DNA of 33,820 nucleotides, taken from Marinibacterium sp. Its GTDB lineage: Bacteria > Pseudomonadota > Alphaproteobacteria > Rhodobacterales > Rhodobacteraceae. The DNA is taken from assembly GCA_017643305.1 (NCBI GenBank), contig JAEPNQ010000042.1, positions 1 to 33,820 on the forward strand, written 5' to 3'. Both the position numbers and the translations under genes were made by a program. The notes below the pieces were generated by a model. That model worked only from the letters and a program-made list of their open reading frames with translations. It made no database searches and was not told where the DNA came from. Shown here in pieces: positions 23,920 through 31,054 of this stretch (position 1 is the stretch's first letter; every line of letters starts with the position of its first letter).

Positions 23920-24408
23920 ATGATCCGTCGTTCATTCATCGCCCTGACTGCAGCAACCGCTATGGCCGCCGCCGCCCCCGTCTGGGCAGGCAGCGCGTCC
24001 AAGGACATAGTCGATACCGCCGTAGGCGCGGGCAGCTTCGGCACCCTGGTGGCCGCTGTTCAGGCTGCTGGCCTGGTGGACACGCTGAAAGGCGATGGCC
24101 CGTTCACCGTATTTGCACCGACCGACGAAGCCTTTGCTGCGCTGCCCGAGGGTACCGTTGAAAGCTTGCTGAAGCCGGAAAATAAGGACCAGCTGGTCGC
24201 CGTCCTGACCTACCACGTGGTGGCAGACAAGGTGATGAGCACCGATCTGTCCAACGGTATGACTGCTCCAACCGTGCAGGGCAGCGACGTGACCATCATG
24301 ACCGATGGCGGCGTGACCGTTGACGGCGCCAAAGTGGTAGCGGCCGACGTTGAAGCCACCAACGGCGTGATCCACGTGATCGACACGGTGATCCTGCCCA
24401 AAGGCTAA
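23920..24408 (+). CDS. Secreted fasciclin-domain protein
   Basis: The 162 residues begin with a signal peptide (about 1-23, ending PVWA) and consist of one FAS1 domain. Both conserved FAS1 boxes are visible: [16 protein letters not shown] (H1) and [13 protein letters not shown] (H2), with YHVV between them. FAS1 proteins are extracellular or periplasmic and mediate adhesion or protein contacts; in many proteobacteria they are small, abundant secreted proteins of unknown detail. A good AGGAG ribosome site precedes the ATG. It stands alone after a 175-base gap, probably with its own promoter, which I could not place with confidence. Confidence 0.95.
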   Translation: MIRRSFIALTAATAMAAAAPVWAGSASKDIVDTAVGAGSFGTLVAAVQAAGLVDTLKGDGPFTVFAPTDEAFAALPEGTVESLLKPENKDQLVAVLTYHVVADKVMSTDLSNGMTAPTVQGSDVTIMTDGGVTVDGAKVVAADVEATNGVIHVIDTVILPKG

Positions 24409-24456
24409 CGGTCAGTTTCTCTTGTACCCGGCGACGCCCGCCTCTAGGGGACAAAT

Positions 24457-25269
24457 ATGAGATGTTTGTTTCTTGGAGACGTCATGGGGCGCGCCGGGCG
24501 CTCTGCCGTGGCCCAGCATTTGCTTGGGCTGCGGGAGGATTGGCGGCTGGACTTCGTCGTCGTTAATGGAGAAAACGCAACAGGCGGAATGGGGCTGAGT
24601 GCGGCCCACGCCAAGGGGTTGCTGGATGCAGGCGCAGACTGCCTGACGCTGGGCGACCACGCCTTTGATCAAAAAGACATGTTGCAGTTCATCGAGCAGG
24701 AGCCACGGATCCTGCGCCCGCTGAACTTTGCCAATGGCGCGCCGGGGCGCGGCCACCGCGTGTTCGAAGCGCGTGGCGGCCGCAGGATACTGGTGGCGCA
24801 GGTGTTGGGCCAGGTGTTCATGAAGCGCCCGTTCGAGAGCCCGTTTTCCCAGCTGGAGCCGATTTTCAAAACCTTCCCACGCGGCGGGCAGGTGCAAGCC
24901 AGCATCATTGATGTCCATTGTGAGGCCACGTCGGAAAAGATGGCGACAGGTCATTACTGCGACGGTAAGGTGTCTTTGGTCGTTGGCACGCATACCCATG
25001 TGCCCACGGCGGACGCGATGATCCTGCCGGGTGGCACGGCGTATCTGAGCGATGCGGGCATGTGCGGCGATTACCATTCTGTGATCGGCATGGAGAAAGC
25101 AGAACCAATGCGCCGTTTCGTGACCGGTATGCCCAAAGGCCGCTTCACCCCGGCACTGGGCGAAGCGACACTGTCGGGCGTTTATATTGAAACCGATGAT
25201 CGCACCGGCGCTGCGACCCGGATCGAAATGGTGCGCAAGGGCGGGGCTCTGACTGAGGCTGGACCATGA
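24457..25269 (+). CDS. YmdB-type metallophosphoesterase (TIGR00282 family)
   Basis: The 270 residues match the YmdB family of dinuclear-metal phosphodiesterases; the Bacillus member hydrolyses 2',3'-cyclic nucleotides. Motifs in order are FLGDVMGRAGR (metal Asp), VVNGENATGGMG, the block TLGDHAFDQKD, VDVHCEATSEK-like IDVHCEATSEK, and VVGTHTHVPTAD (metal His pair). In the usual wording the third motif is GNH; here it is GDH, an Asn-to-Asp change at a metal-contacting position. I recall this variant in other Rhodobacterales. The stop overlaps the next ATG (ATGA at 25266), so it is coupled to the exporter gene. Confidence 0.92.
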   Translation: MRCLFLGDVMGRAGRSAVAQHLLGLREDWRLDFVVVNGENATGGMGLSAAHAKGLLDAGADCLTLGDHAFDQKDMLQFIEQEPRILRPLNFANGAPGRGHRVFEARGGRRILVAQVLGQVFMKRPFESPFSQLEPIFKTFPRGGQVQASIIDVHCEATSEKMATGHYCDGKVSLVVGTHTHVPTADAMILPGGTAYLSDAGMCGDYHSVIGMEKAEPMRRFVTGMPKGRFTPALGEATLSGVYIETDDRTGAATRIEMVRKGGALTEAGP

Positions 25270-26189
25270 GCCGGGCCGAGGTTCTGCGCTACAGCTTTAT
25301 TTTGTTCTTGCTGGGGGCAGGCTGGGGCCTGACCCAGCCTTTGGGTAAAATCGCAGTCAGCACAGGGTACGGCCATTTCGGGCTGGTGTTCTGGCAATTG
25401 GCCATTGGGCTCGTGTGCATGACGGTGATCGGGGTTATTGCGCGCCGCCCGTTTCCGGTGGGTGCGCGTCAATTGGTCCTTTGCGTGTTTATTGCGTTGA
25501 TCGGAACCGTCATTCCGAACGCAGCGGCCTATATGGCGCTGGCGCATATTCCTGCGGGTGTGCAATCGGTGCTGATGTCAGTGGTGCCGCTGGTGGCCTT
25601 TCCCATTGCCATCGTGCTTGGGCTAGAGGGGTTTAATCCACGCCGCGCGCTGGGACTATTATGCGGTCTGGCCGGTGTTTTGGTGCTGGTCCTGCCACGT
25701 GCCAGCCTGCCGGATCCTGCTGCGTTGCCCTGGGTGGCGGTGACGATGATCGCCGTGGTGCTTTATGCGTTCGAAGGCAATTACGTGGCCCGTTGGGGCA
25801 CGGCGGGGCTGGACGCAGTGCAGGTGCTTTGGGGCGCTTCCGCGCTGGGCACTATCATTGCGCTGCCGCTTGCCCTCGGAACCGGGCAATTCATCCCGCC
25901 ACACTGGCCGCTGGACCGCCCTGATGTAGCCCTGATCGGGGCGTCAGTGGTGCACGCGCTGGTCTATACCGGCTATGTTTGGTTGGTGGGCCGGGCCGGG
26001 TCGGTCTTTGCTGCGCAGGTGGGATATCCGGTGACGGCGACTGGCGTGCTCTGGGCCATGCTGATCCTGTCGGAAACCTATTCGCCCTATTTCTGGGCGG
26101 CGGCGGCGCTCATCCTTGGAGGCGTGTTCCTGGTGCAACCACGCCAGCAAGAGACGCTTGCCAGCGCATCTTCAATCGGCGAAACATAG
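25266..26189 (+). CDS. EamA/DMT-family transporter
   Basis: The 307 residues are almost wholly hydrophobic and form about ten membrane segments in two EamA repeats. The first repeat starts FILFLLGAGWGLTQPLGKIA and ends around AGVLVLVLP; the second starts near PWVAVTMIAVVLYAFEGNYVA and ends LILGGVFLV. DMT exporters move amino acids or other small metabolites across the inner membrane; the substrate is not predictable. It overlaps the phosphoesterase gene by four bases, so the two are one transcription unit. Confidence 0.92.
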   Translation: MSRAEVLRYSFILFLLGAGWGLTQPLGKIAVSTGYGHFGLVFWQLAIGLVCMTVIGVIARRPFPVGARQLVLCVFIALIGTVIPNAAAYMALAHIPAGVQSVLMSVVPLVAFPIAIVLGLEGFNPRRALGLLCGLAGVLVLVLPRASLPDPAALPWVAVTMIAVVLYAFEGNYVARWGTAGLDAVQVLWGASALGTIIALPLALGTGQFIPPHWPLDRPDVALIGASVVHALVYTGYVWLVGRAGSVFAAQVGYPVTATGVLWAMLILSETYSPYFWAAAALILGGVFLVQPRQQETLASASSIGET

Positions 26190-26258
26190 CGGCTGTTTGC
26201 CGTGATTTTGGGCGGCCGCACGACCGAATTGAATTTGTGACTTTTGATAGGCCGACAC

Positions 26259-28064
26259 ATGATTGATGCGCTGTTGCTCAAGGCTGCAACCGCGGCGCCG
26301 GTAACCGGAACCACGACAGAGGCTATCGCCACGATGGTGGTTGTCGTCGCCATGTTCGCGCTGTTCATCCGGGAGATTTATCCGCCTGAGGTGGTAGCGT
26401 TGGCGGGCGCATCGGTGCTGCTGGCCATGGGGGTTCTGCCGTATGACCACGCATTGTCGGTGCTGTCGAACCCGGCACCCTGGACGATTGTGGCGATGTT
26501 CATCATCATGGGGGCGCTGGTGAGAACCGGCGCGCTGGAATGGTTTACGACATTGGCAGAGTCGCAGGCCGACACACGGCCTGCGATTGCGATCGCGGGA
26601 TTGATGGTGCTGGTCGTGGTCGCGTCGGCCTTTGTGAACAACACGCCGGTGGTGCTGGTTATGATCCCGGTTTTCACCCAGTTGGCGCGCAAAATCGGTA
26701 TTTCAGCCAGCAAGGTGCTGATCCCTCTCAGCTACGCGGCTATCCTCGGCGGTACTTGTACGCTGATCGGCACCTCTACCAACTTGCTGGTTGATGGTGT
26801 GGCGCGCGCCAGTGGGATGGAGCCGTTCACAATCTTTGAGGTCACCCCGCTGGCTGTGATCCTGGTTGTGTGGGGCGCGATCTACCTGCGGTTCGCGGCG
26901 CCTCGGCTGCTGCCGGAACGTGACAGCATGGCCGATCTGCTGAGCGACCGGTCGAAGATGAAGTTTTTTACCGAGGCCGTCATTCCGCCCGAAAGCAATC
27001 TGATCGGGCGCGAGGTCCTGGGCGTGCAGCTGTTCAAACGGCCTGGTGTGCGGTTGATCGATGTGATCCGCGGCGACCAGTCCCTGCGCCGTAATCTGCA
27101 GGACGTGACGCTGCAGGTGGGCGACCGGGTGGTGCTGCGGACGCAGATGACAGAACTGCTCAGCCTGCAGAGCAACAAGGAACTCAAGCGGGTGGATCAG
27201 GTGTCTGCCGTGCAGACTTCTACAGTGGAGGTTCTGATAACCCCCGGATGCCGGATGGTGGGCCGCTCGCTGGGTTCGCTGCGCCTGCGCCGCCGGTATG
27301 GTGTGTACGTGCTGGCTGCGCATCGGCGGGACCAGAATATTGGGCGGCAGTTGGATGACCTGGCGGTTAAAGTGGGCGATACGCTGCTGTTGGAAGGCTC
27401 GCCTGAGGACGTACAGTGGCTGGCGGCGGATATGGACCTTGTGGACGTCTCCAAGCCCACCGAACGCGCATACCGCCGCAGCCATGCCCCCATTGCGCTG
27501 GGGGCTCTGGCAGGGGTTGTCGCGCTGGCCGCCTTTGGCGTTGCACCGATCCTGCTACTGGCGGTGCTGGCCATGGCGATTGTGCTGTTAACCCGCTGTA
27601 TCGATGCGGATGAGGCGTTTTCCTTTGTCGACGGCCGCTTGCTGGCGCTGATCTTTGCCATGCTTGCGGTGGCCACAGCGCTGGAAACCTCGGGTGCGAT
27701 CCAGCTGATCGTGGAAAACATCGCGCCGCTGCTGTCTAATCTGTCGCCGTTTCTGTTGGTCTGGGCGGTCTACCTGCTGACCTCGGTCTTGTCGGAAACC
27801 ATCAACCACGCGGTGGCCGTGGTGATCACGCCCGTGGCGATTGGGCTGGCGACCTCGCTGGGCGTAGATCCCCGACCGCTGGTGGTGGCGGTGATGATCG
27901 CGGCAAGCGCGACCTTTGCCACGCCGATCAGCTACCAAACCAACATGATGGTCTACGTGCCGGGCGGCTACCGCTTTACCGATTTCCTGCGCGTGGGCAT
28001 CCCCTTGAACTTAACGGTAGGCCTTCTGGCCTCGGCATTGATCCCGCTGTTCTGGCCGCTCTGA
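26259..28064 (+). CDS. SLC13-type permease with two TrkA-C (RCK-C) domains
   Basis: The protein of 601 residues has two membrane halves around a soluble insert. The N-terminal half includes FVNNTPVVLVMIPVF and IGTSTNLLVDG, the paired substrate/sodium motifs of the divalent-anion:sodium symporter (SLC13) family. Two RCK-C domains follow (about 215-300 and 320-400), each ending in a VGDxxxL strand. The C-terminal half has SETINHAVAVVITPV and FATPISYQTN. Substrates of such permeases include sulfate and dicarboxylates; RCK-C domains bind regulatory ligands. ATG 26259 is used; an in-frame TTG lies at 26244. Only a weak ribosome site is visible. Gene order gives no substrate clue. Confidence 0.92.
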   Translation: MIDALLLKAATAAPVTGTTTEAIATMVVVVAMFALFIREIYPPEVVALAGASVLLAMGVLPYDHALSVLSNPAPWTIVAMFIIMGALVRTGALEWFTTLAESQADTRPAIAIAGLMVLVVVASAFVNNTPVVLVMIPVFTQLARKIGISASKVLIPLSYAAILGGTCTLIGTSTNLLVDGVARASGMEPFTIFEVTPLAVILVVWGAIYLRFAAPRLLPERDSMADLLSDRSKMKFFTEAVIPPESNLIGREVLGVQLFKRPGVRLIDVIRGDQSLRRNLQDVTLQVGDRVVLRTQMTELLSLQSNKELKRVDQVSAVQTSTVEVLITPGCRMVGRSLGSLRLRRRYGVYVLAAHRRDQNIGRQLDDLAVKVGDTLLLEGSPEDVQWLAADMDLVDVSKPTERAYRRSHAPIALGALAGVVALAAFGVAPILLLAVLAMAIVLLTRCIDADEAFSFVDGRLLALIFAMLAVATALETSGAIQLIVENIAPLLSNLSPFLLVWAVYLLTSVLSETINHAVAVVITPVAIGLATSLGVDPRPLVVAVMIAASATFATPISYQTNMMVYVPGGYRFTDFLRVGIPLNLTVGLLASALIPLFWPL

Positions 28065-28077
28065 CGAAAGGTCGGAA

Positions 28078-28163
28078 CCGGGGCGCTGCCCCGGACCCCG
28101 GGATATTTGACGCAAGAGGAAAACAGGGTTTCATCTTTGCCCAAATACACCCGCCGGAGGCAC
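28078..28163. repeat. Two intergenic repeat copies facing each other
   Basis: Copy A runs rightward from 28078: a perfect seven-base stem with loop GCT (CCGGGGC/GCCCCGG), then ACCCCGGGATATTTGACGCAA and a GAGGAAAAC end. Copy B, read leftward from 28163, begins GTGCCTCCGGCGGGTGTATTT, then GGGCAAAGATGAAAC. Both share the plan 'GC-rich head, CGGG-TATTT, GCAA, GA-rich tail'. I recall this as a dispersed Rhodobacterales intergenic element. Here it sits between convergent genes and may help end transcription. Confidence 0.55.
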
Positions 28164-28173
28164 ATCGAGGAGA

Positions 28174-28188
28174 AACGCCGCAGGCGTT
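28174..28188. terminator. Small hairpin downstream of the amidinotransferase gene
   Basis: AACGCC, loop GCA, GGCGTT is a perfect six-base stem. A second hairpin, GCGCC-GCAA-GGCGC, lies at 28206-28219 with a GNRA-like loop. Both follow the leftward amidinotransferase stop (28253). On that strand the first is followed by TCTCC rather than a T-run, so termination is possible but unproven. Confidence 0.35.
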
Positions 28189-28224
28189 CAGACGAGATAT
28201 GATGCGCGCCGCAAGGCGCTCAAT

Positions 28225-28249
28225 TTGACAGGGCCTGTTGACAGGGCCT
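28225..28249. repeat. Tandem 12-bp direct repeat
   Basis: TTGACAGGGCCT occurs at 28225-28236 and again at 28238-28249, separated by one G, giving a 13-base period. It ends three bases before the stop codon of the leftward amidinotransferase gene. It could be slippage or a small protein-binding array. Confidence 0.7.
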
Positions 28250-28252
28250 TGC

Positions 28253-29374
28253 TCAAAGCTGCGGGAAGTAGTCTTCGCACGTCCCTTCGCGATGCACGTC
28301 AGCGGTGGAACAGTGTAGCCCGCCGCCAAAGGCATAAGCGTCGCGCAGATCAACTTCGACCACTTCCATCCCCAGCTTGTCCATTTGTTCGGCCTGGTAG
28401 ACCTCTGATTTCTCCACGCAGACTGTTTTCGGGTCCAGTACCAACACATTCATGCTGAGCCAGACGGAGGAATAACACAGTGCCGGTGGCGCGTTATGGG
28501 CGGGCTGGGCCGCATCCACGATTTCCCAGCCGTTTTTCTCGAACAGGCCGCGCTGGTCATCGGGCAGGCGGCGTTGGGGGTTGTTCAGGATCAGCCCGGG
28601 TCGAAGCGGCGTGAAGGTGGCGTCGATATGGATTGGGTAGGGATCGCCGGGGAAGTTCACCGTGTGCACCCGGTGGTCGGGGAAGTGCCGGCGGAGCCAT
28701 TCGATACCTTTGAGGTTCGTGGTGAACCCATGCTGCACCACCAGGTCGCGGCCAAAGCGCAGTACGTCGGCCGCGTCAAAGAGCGGCTCTTCTTCGGTGG
28801 TGACAAAGAACTTCTTGGCCGCCCATTCCAGCCGCTTTTCCACGCCGATTTTCTCGGAAAGGTAATCGGGGTGGTAATCCGCGTCCGTCAGGCGGGGTTT
28901 GGGTGCGGCTTCGTGGCGGAAATTGGGGTCTTCTTCCCAATAGCGCTGCATCAGTGGGCGATAGTTCAGGTATTCGAACCACCGGCAGCGGTAGGACATG
29001 GTCGCTTCGAGGATTTCGCTGCCCACCGTCAGCAGCACGTCGCGCGGCGGCATGCAGCCAAACTGGCTGTCGGTGTGGAAATCGGGTGTTGTGACAGGCA
29101 GAGCGTGGTCGATGGGTGTGGGCCGGTCTACACGGACGCCGCGCGCTTCGAGCTGGGCGGCAAAGGCATCCAGTAGCTCATTGGCGCGATCGATTGTTTC
29201 CTGCGGACGCTTGCCCCATTGTCCACGCATATCGCTGTCTTCGGGTACTTTGGCATCCAGCGCTGGTTCTTCGGGCGGGATGTGGCAATTATCGGCGCGG
29301 CCCACGATGACGTGGCGCAGCGGGTCCCATTCGTTCCAGGAACTGACGACGGTCTTTTGTGCGGAATCTGTCAT
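28253..29374 (-). CDS. Glycine/serine amidinotransferase homologue
   Basis: The 373 residues align by eye along most of the length with arginine:glycine amidinotransferase, which moves the guanidine group of arginine to an acceptor amine. Shared blocks include EPLFDAADVLRFGRD, GIEWLRRHFPDHRVH, PIHIDATFTPL with the catalytic His, SSVWLSMNVLVLD and the active-site loop GGGLHCSTADVHREG with Cys355. All catalytic positions I know for this fold (Cys, His, Asp) appear present. The product could be guanidinoacetate or another guanidino compound; bacterial relatives also serve in natural-product pathways. No biosynthetic partner genes are adjacent. It is a single gene between a hairpin-rich terminator region and a 510-base intergenic stretch. 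Confidence 0.93.
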   Translation of the reverse strand: MTDSAQKTVVSSWNEWDPLRHVIVGRADNCHIPPEEPALDAKVPEDSDMRGQWGKRPQETIDRANELLDAFAAQLEARGVRVDRPTPIDHALPVTTPDFHTDSQFGCMPPRDVLLTVGSEILEATMSYRCRWFEYLNYRPLMQRYWEEDPNFRHEAAPKPRLTDADYHPDYLSEKIGVEKRLEWAAKKFFVTTEEEPLFDAADVLRFGRDLVVQHGFTTNLKGIEWLRRHFPDHRVHTVNFPGDPYPIHIDATFTPLRPGLILNNPQRRLPDDQRGLFEKNGWEIVDAAQPAHNAPPALCYSSVWLSMNVLVLDPKTVCVEKSEVYQAEQMDKLGMEVVEVDLRDAYAFGGGLHCSTADVHREGTCEDYFPQL

Positions 29375-29884
29375 GGGGCTGAGTTAATCTGGTCGCGCCG
29401 CCGCTGCAACCGCTGGGCGCGACATACCGGGTCTCAAAGCGACAGGTTCGCGCGGTTGTCAGGATAGGGCGGTTTCTCTCTGGTCGCACCAGTAGGACGG
29501 GAATGCCCATCAGCTTGTCTGCTATCGGCTATGGGAAAATGGCGGGTTATTGTGGGATAAATGGCCAGAATGCAGCGGCGCTGAGCCTGCATGACCAGCT
29601 CAAGGCGTTTTGGCCAGGCAGTCGGTTTGGTGCCTTTGTGGCGGCGATTAAGAGGGCTGTCCGGTTCTTGTGCAGCTGGGGTTGAGGGACGCCCCTGGAG
29701 ACGTGTCGCTGATGTGGCGGGAGGAAGTCCCACAGGATATAAGGGGCAGGGAGAATGAGGGGCGCAAGTCGATGGATAGGCCGTTCGCCGATACGCCGGA
29801 TCTGAATTGTGCAGGTGCGCCACATGGTGCCGGTGCGCTTCCTGCAAGATCACAAACGGTAACAAGAGAGGCTGGGAGGGTAAG
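29375..29884. other. 510-base intergenic region, no supported gene
   Basis: Several short open frames exist, the best being 29503-29685 on the plus strand (60 codons), but none has a domain, a clear ribosome site or a known relative. The region must hold the promoters of the leftward amidinotransferase gene and the rightward TPM gene. An inverted pair TGCAGG/CCTGCA brackets a GC-rich stretch at about 29810-29847. I see no tRNA, rRNA or well-known small RNA. Confidence 0.4.
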
Positions 29885-31054
29885 ATGACCCGGCATGATG
29901 TGCGCGTTGCTTTGATCCTTGCAGGTTTAATTATGGTGTTCGGGCTGTTCATCGGTGTGATGGCCGGCCTGCTGACCCGTGGCGATCCGGTAGACTATGC
30001 CGCGCCGGACGGGCCGCATGGCAGCTTTGCCGCGCAAACGGATGCGGTGCCGCAGGCCGGGCAGGGTTTGCCGGGGTGGACGGATCTGTATGTCAACGAC
30101 TGGCAGGACCTGCTGGATGACGCGGCTGAGGCGCGGGTGCGGAGCAAGCTGGTTGATCTTTATGATTTAACCGGGATCGAGATGACGCTGGTCACGCTGC
30201 AGAAAGTGGCCATGTTCGGTACGCATCAGGAGCTGGAGCCGTTTGCCACCGCGTTGTTCAACCATTGGGGCGTGGGCAATGCGGCCCGAAATGATGGGGT
30301 GATGATCCTGATCGCGCAGTCTGACCGGCGCATGCGGATCGAGATTGGCGCAGGCTATGCTGTCAGCTGGAATGACCGCATGCAGCGGGTGATTGATGTG
30401 GGCTTTCTGCCGTCTTTCCGTGCCGACGACTATCAGGGTGGCATTGAACGCGGCGTGGATGAAACTATCCGAGAGCTGACGGGAGCCTATCCGGGGGAAA
30501 ACGAAATCGGCCTCGTGCGCCGGGGCTGGTCCTGGATCTGGCGGCAGTTGCAGCGGTTGGGGGAATGGGTGGTCGCGCTGGCCGTAGTGCCGGTGGCGGC
30601 GATTGCTCTGTTCCTGCGGCGCTGGTTGCGCAACCGGCCGCGCCTGTGCCGGTCTTGTGGCACCCTTATGTTGCGTGCCGGGGAAGAGGCGGATGACGAA
30701 CATCTGGATGGTGGGCAGCGGTTGGAGGAGTTTCTGAAGTCAGTGGATTACGATGTCTGGTATTGCCCCGATTGCGGGGACATGCAGATCAACCGTTACA
30801 ATAACTGGTTCAGCTCTTACGGGGCCTGTCGGGAGTGCGGGTACAAGACGCTGGAGAGCCATTCCACCGTGCTGACCGAGGCCACCAAGACCAGCACAGG
30901 GCTGAAACGGGTGGATTATGACTGCCGCCATTGCGGGGCGGAATATTCTGAGACCCGGACCATACCGAAGGTGAGCAGTTCCTCCTCCGGTTCCGGGCAG
31001 TCGTCCTTCGGGGGCGGCAGTTCGTCGGGCGGTGGCGCGAGCGGGAGCTGGTAG
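29885..31054 (+). CDS. TPM-domain membrane protein with C-terminal zinc ribbons
   Basis: The start at 29885 follows GGGAGGG; an open frame reaches further upstream but is unsupported. The 389 residues run as follows: an N-terminal membrane segment (about 8-31), a periplasmic TPM domain (about 75-205, with DGVMILIAQSDRRMRIEIGAGY), a second membrane segment (about 230-242, WVVALAVVPVAAIALFL), then four CxxC pairs (CRSCG, CPDCG, CRECG, CRHCG) that would make two zinc ribbons, and a Ser/Gly tail ending GGGASGSW as in other TPM proteins. TPM proteins have been linked to membrane or photosystem upkeep and phosphatase activity; this architecture implies a cytoplasmic or peripheral zinc module in addition. 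The function is unknown. Confidence 0.88.
   Translation: MTRHDVRVALILAGLIMVFGLFIGVMAGLLTRGDPVDYAAPDGPHGSFAAQTDAVPQAGQGLPGWTDLYVNDWQDLLDDAAEARVRSKLVDLYDLTGIEMTLVTLQKVAMFGTHQELEPFATALFNHWGVGNAARNDGVMILIAQSDRRMRIEIGAGYAVSWNDRMQRVIDVGFLPSFRADDYQGGIERGVDETIRELTGAYPGENEIGLVRRGWSWIWRQLQRLGEWVVALAVVPVAAIALFLRRWLRNRPRLCRSCGTLMLRAGEEADDEHLDGGQRLEEFLKSVDYDVWYCPDCGDMQINRYNNWFSSYGACRECGYKTLESHSTVLTEATKTSTGLKRVDYDCRHCGAEYSETRTIPKVSSSSSGSGQSSFGGGSSSGGGASGSW

Noticed and set aside
29503-29685. 60-codon plus-strand frame after the amidinotransferase promoter region
   Set aside because: No ribosome site or relative recognised; kept only as a remark under the intergenic entry.
29434-29952. 172-codon minus-strand frame in the 510-base intergenic region
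   Set aside because: It overlaps the TPM gene start, has no ribosome site or domain, and shows Pro/Arg/His-rich shadow-like composition.
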